From an uncultured Pseudorhodobacter sp. (lineage in GTDB: Bacteria; Pseudomonadota; Alphaproteobacteria; Rhodobacterales; Rhodobacteraceae): a DNA stretch of 12,938 nucleotides. Every line of letters begins with the position of its first letter. The first letter of the stretch is position 1. Shown one piece after another: positions 1 to 7,517 of this stretch. Under the pieces are notes generated by a model. That model had not been told where the DNA came from. It saw only the letters and a list, made by a program, of their open reading frames with translations, and ran no database searches. A program made the position numbers and the translations under genes. The DNA lies in contig CAMFIX010000035.1 in the NCBI GenBank assembly GCA_945952425.1, forward strand, positions 1 to 12,938, written 5' to 3'.

Positions 1-347
1 CCGCCCTGCAGGCCCAGCACCCGAACCTGCGGCTGGCGCAAGGGTCCACCGCGATGCTGGCCGCCGCCGACCTGGTGGTGGCGCAGAACTCGACGGTGGC
101 CTTCAAGGGCTTCCTCTTGAACAAGCCCGCGATGCTGTGGGCGCGGATCGACTGGCACCACATCGCGGCCTCGGTCCCTCGCGACGGCCGCGCCGCCGCT
201 TTTGCCGCCGCCGAAAGCCCGCAGGACTTCGGCCGCTATCTCTTTTGGTATCTGCGCCGCCAATGCCATTGCGCCTGGGAGGACAACCCCAAGGGCATCC
301 GCTGGCGCCTGCGCGCTCTGGGCTGGCCAGTGGCAGAGCCCAAATGA
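1..347 (+). CDS. 3' end of a possible capsule/glycosyltransferase-like protein (5' truncated)
   Basis: An open frame enters from the left edge (first complete codon at position 3) and stops with TGA at 345-347, giving about 114 visible C-terminal residues. The in-frame ATG at 54 is internal, because the frame and its protein-like composition continue upstream of it. The visible part contains ADLVVAQNSTVAFKGFLLNKPAMLW, read here as ADLVVAQNSTV followed by GFLLNKPAMLW. This resembles the 'N-S-T-V-x-x-x-x-x-L-x-x-K-P' nucleotide-sugar region of KpsC/KpsS-type capsule proteins and other GT-B glycosyltransferases. It is followed by DWHHIAASV and a short C-terminal tail rich in Arg and Trp. The gene converges on trxA and ends at a hairpin terminator. 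The family call is inference from one motif. I cannot name the sugar or the pathway, and the N-terminal domain lies outside the window. Confidence 0.5.
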   Translation, partial: ALQAQHPNLRLAQGSTAMLAAADLVVAQNSTVAFKGFLLNKPAMLWARIDWHHIAASVPRDGRAAAFAAAESPQDFGRYLFWYLRRQCHCAWEDNPKGIRWRLRALGWPVAEPK

Positions 348-373
348 AAAGGCGCCCCCGAAGAGGCGCCTTT
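348..373. terminator. Bidirectional intrinsic terminator between the convergent gene end and trxA
   Basis: A perfect 9-bp inverted repeat, AAAGGCGCC at 348-356 and GGCGCCTTT at 365-373, surrounds an 8-base loop. It sits directly after the TGA of the plus-strand gene and 17 bases beyond the trxA stop on the other strand. The A/T ends of the stem give a short T run on either strand, so it can end transcription from both sides. Confidence 0.8.
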
Positions 374-389
374 CGTCATGTCCGGCCGA

Positions 390-716
390 TCAGATCGCCG
401 AATCGATCCAGTTCTTCAGCGCAGCTTTCGGCGCCGCGCCGACCTTGTTCGAGGCGACCTGGCCGTTCTTGAACAGGAACAGCGAGGGGATGCCGCGCAC
501 GCCCAGTTGCGCCGGGCTGTCGGGGTTCTCGTCGACATTGACCTTCACGATCTTGACCTTGCCGCCGTATTCGGCAGCCAGCTCTTCGAGGGCCGGGCCG
601 ATTTGACGGCAGGGGCCGCACCATTCCGCCCAGAAGTCGACGACGACCGGCACATCGGCCTCGCGCACTTCCTTGTCGAAGGTGGAATCGGTCACGGCAA
701 CGGTGGCAGCGCCCAT
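390..716 (-). CDS. trxA: Thioredoxin 1
   Basis: This encodes a cytoplasmic thioredoxin of 108 residues, the usual length for the family. It reduces protein disulfides using electrons from thioredoxin reductase. The redox site WCGPC is at residues 32-36, the buried Asp is D27 in VVDFWAEW, and the cis-proline is P77 in RGIPS, matching E. coli D26, 31-35 and P76. The start was set at ATG 716-714 because GGAG (727-724 on the minus strand) lies 7 bases upstream and the protein then begins at the family N-terminus. A longer frame reading upstream to 833 would run into addA and encodes nothing thioredoxin-like. The gene follows addA by 31 bases and is probably the last gene of the operon, ending at the shared hairpin at 348-373. 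Confidence 0.97.
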   Translation of the reverse strand: MGAATVAVTDSTFDKEVREADVPVVVDFWAEWCGPCRQIGPALEELAAEYGGKVKIVKVNVDENPDSPAQLGVRGIPSLFLFKNGQVASNKVGAAPKAALKNWIDSAI

Positions 717-747
717 GATGGTTCTCCAAAGGATTGAGGATTGGAAC

Positions 748-3700
748 CTAGGGTGCGGGGGTGGCAAGGTCAAGGTCCGCCATATCTTGCGATAGCGGGG
801 TTGCAAAAGGGTCAACCCGGGCCAGCGCCGCATCGACCAAGGGGGCGGGCAGGGGCATCAGAACCCCGGTCTCGGTCCACAGGATCGCGCAATCCGCCTC
901 GCCCAGGCAGGCCCCCACCATATGCCGATAGGCGCCCATCTGGCGCAGGATGCCCTCGGGCACCTGATCCGCCGTGGCGGGCACTTGCAGGTTCGACTTG
1001 AAATCCACGATCAAGGGCCGCGCCCCCAGCACCAGCCGGTCGATCGAGCCCCAAAGCCGCCTTCCCTTCCAGTCGGCGGTCAGCTCCACCTCGGCCCGGC
1101 CGGTGAAGACCTCGGCCAGGTCTCGGTCCAGGATCAGGGCCGCGGCGCGGTCCAGCTGCGCCTCGGCCCCCAGCCCACGGGCCAGCGCGGGCCAGCTTTC
1201 CACCGGCTGGCCGGGCAGGTGCTGCAACAGCAGGTGCAAGGCGGTGCCGCGGGCCTTGGCGGTCTCGGTCTCTTCGCCGCGTCCCGGCAGGGCCTTGGCG
1301 CCGCCGAGGTCGGAGGGCGAGAGCAGCTTTTCCGCCCGCGGCGCCGGATCGGCGGGGGTGAAGGCCCAGGCCTCCAAAGGCGCGGGGGTCTCCGGGGCCA
1401 GGCGCGGCGCGGGCTGCGGTGCGGGCCAGTCGCCATGCTGGTGCCTAAGGCCAAAGGGCATCGGCTGCGGGCTCAGCTTGCCCATCCCCTGCGCGACGAT
1501 CCCATGCCAGGCGCGCTCGCTCTTCGCCTCGCCCGCGCCGCAGATCACCAGCCAGGACCGCGCCCGCGTCAGGGCGACATACAAGAGCCGCAGGTTCTCC
1601 TCCGCCTCGCGCGCCTGCTTGGCCGCGATCAGCGCCGCGATCTGCGGAGGAGCCTCCGCCGCCGCCACCTTGGCAAACACCCGGCCCTCGCCATCCGCCA
1701 GCATCGCGCCGCGGTCATTCGCCCGCCGGTCATTGGTCTGCGGCAAAAAGACCACCTCGGCCTCCAGCCCTTTCGAGCCATGCACCGTCATCACCCGGAT
1801 GCGCCCGCCCGCCCCTTCGGCCTGCCGCTTCACCTGCGCCTCGTCCTGCTCCAGCCAGGACAGGAACCCGGTCAGCGAGGGCACCGCCCCCGCCTCATAG
1901 GCCAAAGCCAGGTTCAACAGCTCGTCGATGGCGTCCTCCGCCTCGTGCCCCAGCCGCGCGATCAGCCGCCGCCGCCCGTCATGGCCGACCAGGCAGCGCT
2001 GCAACAGCTCGAAGGGCCGCAGGAAATCGACCCGGTCGCGCAGATCATGCAGCGCGGCGACATAGGGGGTGTCGCGGTCGCGGATCGCCTCCCACAGATA
2101 CCCTTTCCGCCGGGTGATCGCGAAAAGCTCGCCCTCCGACACGCCAAACAGCGGCGAGCGCAAGACGGCCGCCAAGGACAGGTCATCCTCCGGCGTCGCG
2201 AGGAATTTCAAGAGCGCGATCAAGTCTTTGACGGCCAGCTCTTCGGTCAGCTCCAGCCGGTCGGCCCCCGCGATGGGCAGACCGCGCGCCTTGCAGGCCC
2301 GGATCACCTCGTCGAAAATCGTGCCGCGGGTCTGCACCAGGATCAGCACATCGCCCGGCGTCATGGGCCGCGCGCCCTCCCGCGTCGGGATCTGCTCGCC
2401 CCGGGCCAGCATCGCCGCGATCTCCTCGGCGATCTGCGCCGCCAGCCGCGCGACGGGATGGCTGTCGCGCACCAGGTCGACCGGGTCTTCGAAGGGAGCC
2501 TCCTCGGCCGTCGCGTCCTCCGCGATCAGCGGCCAAAGATCCACGCGGCCGGGCAGAGTGTCATTCGTCGCCCGGTGGCTGACCTCGGCCCCCAAAGCCG
2601 CCGGATCGCGCCCCGAGAGCGCGGCATCGACGACGGAAAGGATCGCCGGAGACGACCGGAAGGAATATTCCAACGGCAAGACGTTGAAGACCTCGCCCGC
2701 CGCGTTGAATTTCCGCTGGAACAGAGCCTGTTTTTCGTCGAAAGCCGCGACATCGGCGCCCTGGAAGGAATAGATCGACTGCTTCTTGTCGCCCACGACG
2801 AACAGCGTCCGCCCGCCCTCCCGCGTGCCCTGGCCAGCGGTGAATTCCGCCGTCAACAACTCCACCACGCGCCACTGATCGGGCGAGGTGTCCTGCGCCT
2901 CGTCCACCAGCACATGGTCGATGCCGCCATCCAGACGGAACAGAACCCAGGCCGCAACCGAAGGGTCCGAGAGCAAATCCCGCGCCCTCGCGATCAGGTC
3001 GTCGAAATCCAGCACGCCCAAAGCCGCCTTGCGCGCCGCCCAAAGCGGCAGATAGGCCCGGGCAAGGCCATGCAGCGCGGCGGTCTTTTCCGCGGCAAAG
3101 AAGGCCAGCCTGCGCGCTCGAGCGGCCTCGACCCGGGCCATCAACGCCTCCAGCCGCGGCAGCAGGGGGCCAAGTTTCCCCCGCATGTCCTTGGTCGGAA
3201 AGGCGCCGATCTTGGCCGCGAAAGGCGCCTTGGCCGTGGCGCCATAAAGGAAAACCCCTTCCAGAACAGCGAGTTCCGCGAGCCCCGCACCCTTCACCCG
3301 CAAAAGCGCCTCCGCCGCTTTCACATCGGCCGCACTGCCCGTCGCGAGGATCGGCACCACGGCGGACAGCAGCCCATCGTCCAGGAAGACATCGGCCAGC
3401 ACATCCTCGGGGCGGAACGTCTCGGGCGCGCCGAAGCCCTCCGGATGGCTCGCGATCTCGGCCAGCAAGGCCGGGAAGCCGTCGCCCGCAAAGAACCGCG
3501 CCGCTTCGCGCAGAGGCGCCGGATCGGTCAGCGCCATCTCCTCCAAAAGGTCGGCGCGCAACAGTTTCCCCGCCCGGTCGTCCAGCTCGACAAAGCCGGG
3601 CGACACCCCGGCCTCCAGCGGAAAACGCCGTAACAGAGACGCACAGAACGAGTGGATCGTCTGGATGCGCAGGCCCCCCGGCGTCTCGATGGCGCGGGCA

Positions 3701-4020
3701 AAGAGCCGCCGCGCATTGGCCAAAGTCTCGGCGCCAAGCCCCGTCTCGCCCAAGCCCTCCAGCGCCGCGAACAGCGCCGCATCCTCCATCATCGCCCATT
3801 CGCCCAGCCGTGCGAACAGCCGGTTCTGCATCTCGGTCGCCGCGGCCTTGGTATAGGTCAGGCACAAGATTCGCTGCGGCGAGACGCCCCCCAGCAACAG
3901 CCGCGCCACCCGGTCGGTCAGCACCCGCGTCTTGCCCGAGCCCGCATTGGCCGACAGCCAGGTCGAGGCCCGGGGTTCCGCCGCTTTGCGTTGCGCCTCC
4001 AGCGCCTTAACCGGGATCAT
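748..4020 (-). CDS. addA: Double-strand break repair helicase-nuclease AddA
   Basis: AddA is the UvrD-type 3'-5' helicase and nuclease subunit of AddAB, which resects double-strand breaks to load RecA. The protein has 1090 residues. Helicase motifs appear in order: Walker A ANAGSGKT (24-31), motif Ia CLTYTKAAATEM (53-64), motif II DEAQD (373-377), motif III GDKKQSIYSFQGAD (410-423), motif IV EYSFRS (451-456), motif V VMTVHGSKGLE (743-753) and motif VI LLYVALTRAR (812-821). The C-terminal RecB-family nuclease shows the metal-site pattern H929 (GTALH), D994 (GSIDR), D1006 and K1008 (IVDFKS), so both activities should be intact. The ATG at 4020-4018 overlaps the addB end by 14 bases, which implies translational coupling and equal expression. 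An AAGGG-like RBS lies inside addB. TAG stop; trxA follows after 31 bases. Confidence 0.97.
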   Translation of the reverse strand: MIPVKALEAQRKAAEPRASTWLSANAGSGKTRVLTDRVARLLLGGVSPQRILCLTYTKAAATEMQNRLFARLGEWAMMEDAALFAALEGLGETGLGAETLANARRLFARAIETPGGLRIQTIHSFCASLLRRFPLEAGVSPGFVELDDRAGKLLRADLLEEMALTDPAPLREAARFFAGDGFPALLAEIASHPEGFGAPETFRPEDVLADVFLDDGLLSAVVPILATGSAADVKAAEALLRVKGAGLAELAVLEGVFLYGATAKAPFAAKIGAFPTKDMRGKLGPLLPRLEALMARVEAARARRLAFFAAEKTAALHGLARAYLPLWAARKAALGVLDFDDLIARARDLLSDPSVAAWVLFRLDGGIDHVLVDEAQDTSPDQWRVVELLTAEFTAGQGTREGGRTLFVVGDKKQSIYSFQGADVAAFDEKQALFQRKFNAAGEVFNVLPLEYSFRSSPAILSVVDAALSGRDPAALGAEVSHRATNDTLPGRVDLWPLIAEDATAEEAPFEDPVDLVRDSHPVARLAAQIAEEIAAMLARGEQIPTREGARPMTPGDVLILVQTRGTIFDEVIRACKARGLPIAGADRLELTEELAVKDLIALLKFLATPEDDLSLAAVLRSPLFGVSEGELFAITRRKGYLWEAIRDRDTPYVAALHDLRDRVDFLRPFELLQRCLVGHDGRRRLIARLGHEAEDAIDELLNLALAYEAGAVPSLTGFLSWLEQDEAQVKRQAEGAGGRIRVMTVHGSKGLEAEVVFLPQTNDRRANDRGAMLADGEGRVFAKVAAAEAPPQIAALIAAKQAREAEENLRLLYVALTRARSWLVICGAGEAKSERAWHGIVAQGMGKLSPQPMPFGLRHQHGDWPAPQPAPRLAPETPAPLEAWAFTPADPAPRAEKLLSPSDLGGAKALPGRGEETETAKARGTALHLLLQHLPGQPVESWPALARGLGAEAQLDRAAALILDRDLAEVFTGRAEVELTADWKGRRLWGSIDRLVLGARPLIVDFKSNLQVPATADQVPEGILRQMGAYRHMVGACLGEADCAILWTETGVLMPLPAPLVDAALARVDPFATPLSQDMADLDLATPAP

Positions 4021-6853
4021 CGCCGACCCTTTCCGCCTTGGCCCGGTCGGTCATGTCCCATTCGCCGAAGCGGGCGAGATGGTCGTAATCGCCGGGAAAC
4101 CGCGCCTCGAACACCGCGCGCCGCGCCGTATAGCCCTGTTTTTCGCCTTGATAGGCTCTGATCAGCGTGACGAACCGCGCCCAGATCGCGTCGATCTCGG
4201 GCGGGGTCAGGGCTGTGTCCAGCACCTTGTCGCCTGAAAGCCCGATGTAGGAGATCAGCGCGACCTCCGCCGGATCGCCGAAAGCCCCCCGCTCGGCCAT
4301 CGCGGCGGCCAGATGCAGCTGCAGGTCGAAATTCTCCTGCTGCTTCTTGGTCGGCGGCGTGCCGGTCTTGTAGTCGATCAGGTGCAGACGGCCGTCGGGC
4401 AGGATATCGACCCGGTCGGGAATGCCGAACAGCGTAAAACCCGTATCCTCGACCGCCACTTCGCCCTTGGTTTCGACCTGCCAGGTGGTTCCACCATGTT
4501 TGCGGTCCTGCTCCAGCACGTGATCGGCGGCCTTGGCGATGCGGGCAAACCACAGAAGACGGGCGGAGGGGAAGGGGGTTTCCTCGGCCAGAACCGTCTC
4601 TGATATGGCCAAAAGCCGCGCTTTCGCCTCGGCAAGCGTCTCCTCGGGCCGCTCCTTGACGAAGCGTTCCAGGATGCGGTGGATCGCATTGCCCCGGTCG
4701 CGCGGATCGGGTTCGGGGCGCAAAGGGTCCAAGGGTTGCAGGCGCAGGATATAGCGCGCGTAGATCGCATAGGGGTCGCGGATCAGCGTCGCGATACGGG
4801 TCAGCGACAGGCGATCCGGCCGGGCGGTCCGCGGCGGCGCGGGAGAGGGGCGCGGCGCGGGCGGAACGGGCGTCTCAGGCGTCTCCAGCAGCGCGGCGCG
4901 GGCGGTCCAGGCGGCACCCCGCGCCTTCATCGCGCGCAAAGCCTCGGGCCCGTGGCGGTCGGGCAGCCCCTCCATCAGGTTGCAAAGCCGGTTCAACCAG
5001 CGCGCAGGCACCGTCTCGGCCTCGGCATCTCTTTGAGAACGCGAGAGAATAACCTCCGTCCCCGCGACCGCCAGCTGCCAGTCATGCGCCGAAAGCCCGA
5101 TCTGGCGTTCGGGCAGCAACAGCCCCGCCTCTTTCCGCATCGCGCGGTTCAGCCAGGGGTCCGGCCCCGGCGTCGCGGGCCAAGTGCCCTCGTTGAGCCC
5201 TGCCAGAACCAGCCGCTCGGCCTGCACCTCCCGGGCCTCTCGCGGCCCGTGGATCGAGACCAACGGATGCGCCAGCACCGCCGTCCGCACCGTCTCGCCC
5301 GCGATCTGAGCCTCGAAAAGGCGGCGATAGTCACTGTTTGACAGCTCCGCCCCCTCGGACGCCTCGGCCTGCAGCTTTTGCAGGAAGGCCAGCGCGGCGA
5401 TGCCGGCGTCCTTCTTCCACAGCTCGGACTCCGGCCCGCACGCCAGTGCCTCGGCCGTGGCGATGTGCCGCGTCAGGTGGTCGGCCAGGGTTTTCGGCGA
5501 CGGAGAGGCCAAAAGCTCCAAGGCCGCGCCCATCCGGCGGCCCCAATCGGCGGCGCCGGGCCGGGCGGCGGCCCAATCGGTGAAGAAAGCGGCATCGGGG
5601 AAGGCCGGACCGTGGCGCCGCAGCTGCAGTTCCAGCTCGCGGGTCAGCAAAAGCGACAGGCCGCGGGCGGCGCCGCTGCCAGCCAAAGGGTGTTTCAGCA
5701 GCGCGACCAGCACGTCGGGCGTCACCGGCGCCTCGAAGGCGCGGGCGATCTGGCGCAGGAAACGGCCGGGTGGCGACAGGGCCAGCGGCACGCCCGCGCT
5801 GTCGTCGGGCAGGATGCCCCATCGGTCGAGTTCGGCCGCCACGCGCCGTGCCAGGCTGCGATCCGGCGTGATTAGAGCCACTTTTCGCCCCTGCGCCACC
5901 GATTGCCGCAGAGCAAGCGCGATGGCCAGCGCCTCTTCCCGCGGGCTGCGGGCCAGGATCAGCGACAGGCCTTCGGTCGCCTGCCGCAGGTCGGGCAGGG
6001 TCGTGCCCTCCTCCCGCCACTGGTCGGTCACCGGCGCCGGACGCAAGGACAGCGAAATCAGCCGATTGCGCGCCGGGTCGGTCGGAGGGCTCGCGGTCCA
6101 GGGGGTGAAAGCGGCGGGTTCCAGGCCCAGGCTCTCGGCCAGCCTGCGATAGCGATACTGCGGATGGTCCTCCGAGGTCAGCTGCTCGGCCATCGTCTCC
6201 CAGACCTTGGCGGGCAGGTCGGGGTCGAAGCCCGGCAGGACCAGCGCGCCTTCGGGATGCCGCGCGACGGCCTGCATCAACAGCAAATTCGCCCCGCGCG
6301 AGGCGGTGGAGCCCGCGACGATCACCGGCCCAAACAGTCTCTGTGCAAGCCTTTCCGCAGCCTGCCGCGCCCGGCTGCCCTCGATCAGCGGGGCAACGAT
6401 GCGCAGAAAGGCCTGGGTCCGCGCCCAATGCGCGGAATGGCCCGAAACGTCCAAAGCGGCCAGCGTCTCGGCGGCGACGCCCTCGTCCTGCATCTCGTCG
6501 GCCAAGGCGCCGAGGCTCTGCGCCAGGTCGAACAGCGCGGCACGGGGGGCAAGGTCGGGCTGGGCGTCCAGCAGGCGTTCGACCAGCCGTGAGAGGTCCA
6601 ACAGCCGGGACAGGCGGCCCGGCGCGGGGGGCAGGTCGGCCAGAACCGGGTGGCGGGCAAGGTCGGACAACACGAAAAACCGCGGGAGGAGGCTGGGGGC
6701 GCCTTGGGCAAAGACCGCCTTCACCCGCCGCTCCATCCGTTGAGAGTTCAGGAAAAGCGTGACATCCGAGGGGTTTGCATGCCGCGCCCGAAGCCCGTGC
6801 ACCAGCTCGGCCGCGAAATCGACGCCGGGGGGGAGGAAGGCGACCTCACCCAT
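4007..6853 (-). CDS. addB: Double-strand break repair protein AddB (alphaproteobacterial type)
   Basis: AddB is the second subunit of AddAB and supplies the other nuclease and a helicase-like scaffold that recognises Chi-type sites. From the chosen ATG the protein has 948 residues. The start at 6853 is preferred over an upstream in-frame start at 6946 because GGAGG (6867-6863) sits 9 bases before it, the protein then starts at MGEVAFLPPG, and the longer version would run far into the preceding gene with an Arg-rich extension. The C-terminal nuclease has H725 (GNAIH), D813 (GIPDRVD), D827 and K829 (LIDYKTG), and Q845. The N-terminal region where Bacillus AddB has Walker A reads LPPGVDFAAEL here, with no GxGKT. 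Only two cysteines are present, neither at the C-terminus, so the Fe-S cluster of Bacillus AddB is absent. The gene overlaps murU by 8 bases and addA by 14. Confidence 0.95.
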   Translation of the reverse strand: MGEVAFLPPGVDFAAELVHGLRARHANPSDVTLFLNSQRMERRVKAVFAQGAPSLLPRFFVLSDLARHPVLADLPPAPGRLSRLLDLSRLVERLLDAQPDLAPRAALFDLAQSLGALADEMQDEGVAAETLAALDVSGHSAHWARTQAFLRIVAPLIEGSRARQAAERLAQRLFGPVIVAGSTASRGANLLLMQAVARHPEGALVLPGFDPDLPAKVWETMAEQLTSEDHPQYRYRRLAESLGLEPAAFTPWTASPPTDPARNRLISLSLRPAPVTDQWREEGTTLPDLRQATEGLSLILARSPREEALAIALALRQSVAQGRKVALITPDRSLARRVAAELDRWGILPDDSAGVPLALSPPGRFLRQIARAFEAPVTPDVLVALLKHPLAGSGAARGLSLLLTRELELQLRRHGPAFPDAAFFTDWAAARPGAADWGRRMGAALELLASPSPKTLADHLTRHIATAEALACGPESELWKKDAGIAALAFLQKLQAEASEGAELSNSDYRRLFEAQIAGETVRTAVLAHPLVSIHGPREAREVQAERLVLAGLNEGTWPATPGPDPWLNRAMRKEAGLLLPERQIGLSAHDWQLAVAGTEVILSRSQRDAEAETVPARWLNRLCNLMEGLPDRHGPEALRAMKARGAAWTARAALLETPETPVPPAPRPSPAPPRTARPDRLSLTRIATLIRDPYAIYARYILRLQPLDPLRPEPDPRDRGNAIHRILERFVKERPEETLAEAKARLLAISETVLAEETPFPSARLLWFARIAKAADHVLEQDRKHGGTTWQVETKGEVAVEDTGFTLFGIPDRVDILPDGRLHLIDYKTGTPPTKKQQENFDLQLHLAAAMAERGAFGDPAEVALISYIGLSGDKVLDTALTPPEIDAIWARFVTLIRAYQGEKQGYTARRAVFEARFPGDYDHLARFGEWDMTDRAKAERVGDDPG

Positions 6854-7517
6854 GAAGCAGCGCCTCCGCCAGCGGGATCGCGCCCGGATGGCCGACGTCG
6901 CACCAGCCGCCCTGGTGGATCGTGCCGTAAAGCCGCCCCTCGGCAATCAGCCGGTCCCAGAGCAGGTTCATCGAAAACCGCGCCTCGGCAATCTCGGCCA
7001 GCCGCCCGGCACGGAGGATCTGCGCGCCGAGGTAGATCGGCGCCACCGCCCCATTCGCCCGGGTCAACCGCCCGTTTTCCATGAGAAAATCGCCGGTGCC
7101 GGTATGGCCGGTCGCCCGCTCCCGCGGCGCGAGCAGCACCAGCGCATCCATCCTGTCATCCCAGGCAGCGGCGAGCTCTTCCAGCGGATTGGCGCCCGTC
7201 CAGACCGCATCGGTGTTCAGCGTCATCACCGGCCCCGGCCCCGTCAGCGCCAGCGCCGCCTTGAGCCCGCCGCCGGTTTCCAGGATGACGTCCTCATGCA
7301 CGCGGGTCACACCGGGGGGCAAAACCGCGTCGATCTGGTCGCCCAGGTAATGCGTGTTGATGAAGCGCGGGCCGACGGAATGCGTCTCTGACAAGGCCAA
7401 AGCATGGGCCAGCAGCGTCTTGCCGCCGACCTCGATCAGGGGTTTCGGGCGGCTGGCTGTCAGCGCGCCCATACGGGTGCCGAAGCCTGCGGCGAAGAGG
7501 AAGAGGGGGAAGCTCAT
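6846..7517 (-). CDS. murU: Nucleotidyltransferase, MurU-like (MurNAc-1-phosphate uridylyltransferase)
   Basis: This encodes a 223-residue sugar-1-phosphate nucleotidyltransferase. The signature FAAGFGTRM (8-16) followed by RPKPLIEVGG (23-32) binds the nucleotide. NTHYLGDQI (54-62), LETGGGLKAAL (79-89), the acidic metal site NTDAVW with D103, and WCDVG (205-209) all match the pattern of Pseudomonas MurU. By family knowledge MurU converts MurNAc-1-phosphate and UTP to UDP-MurNAc, bypassing de novo synthesis and lowering fosfomycin sensitivity. The preceding gene encodes an AmgK-like kinase that would supply the substrate, which supports this role. The start at 7517 overlaps the preceding stop as ATGA, and I see no strong RBS, so translation is probably coupled. 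An upstream in-frame ATG at 7532 is possible but only adds RDPA-type residues. Specificity for MurNAc over another hexose phosphate is inferred from context. Confidence 0.87.
   Translation of the reverse strand: MSFPLFLFAAGFGTRMGALTASRPKPLIEVGGKTLLAHALALSETHSVGPRFINTHYLGDQIDAVLPPGVTRVHEDVILETGGGLKAALALTGPGPVMTLNTDAVWTGANPLEELAAAWDDRMDALVLLAPRERATGHTGTGDFLMENGRLTRANGAVAPIYLGAQILRAGRLAEIAEARFSMNLLWDRLIAEGRLYGTIHQGGWCDVGHPGAIPLAEALLHG

Noticed and set aside
922..3633. Open plus-strand frame of about 900 codons opposite addA
   Set aside because: It lies wholly antisense to a motif-complete addA. Its translation is an Arg/Gln/Pro/Gly-rich stretch with no recognisable domain, as expected from GC-rich codon bias in a complementary frame.
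5331..6428. 365-codon minus-strand frame inside addB
   Set aside because: It is an out-of-frame reading of addB, rich in Arg, Gly and Ala, without an independent start signal.
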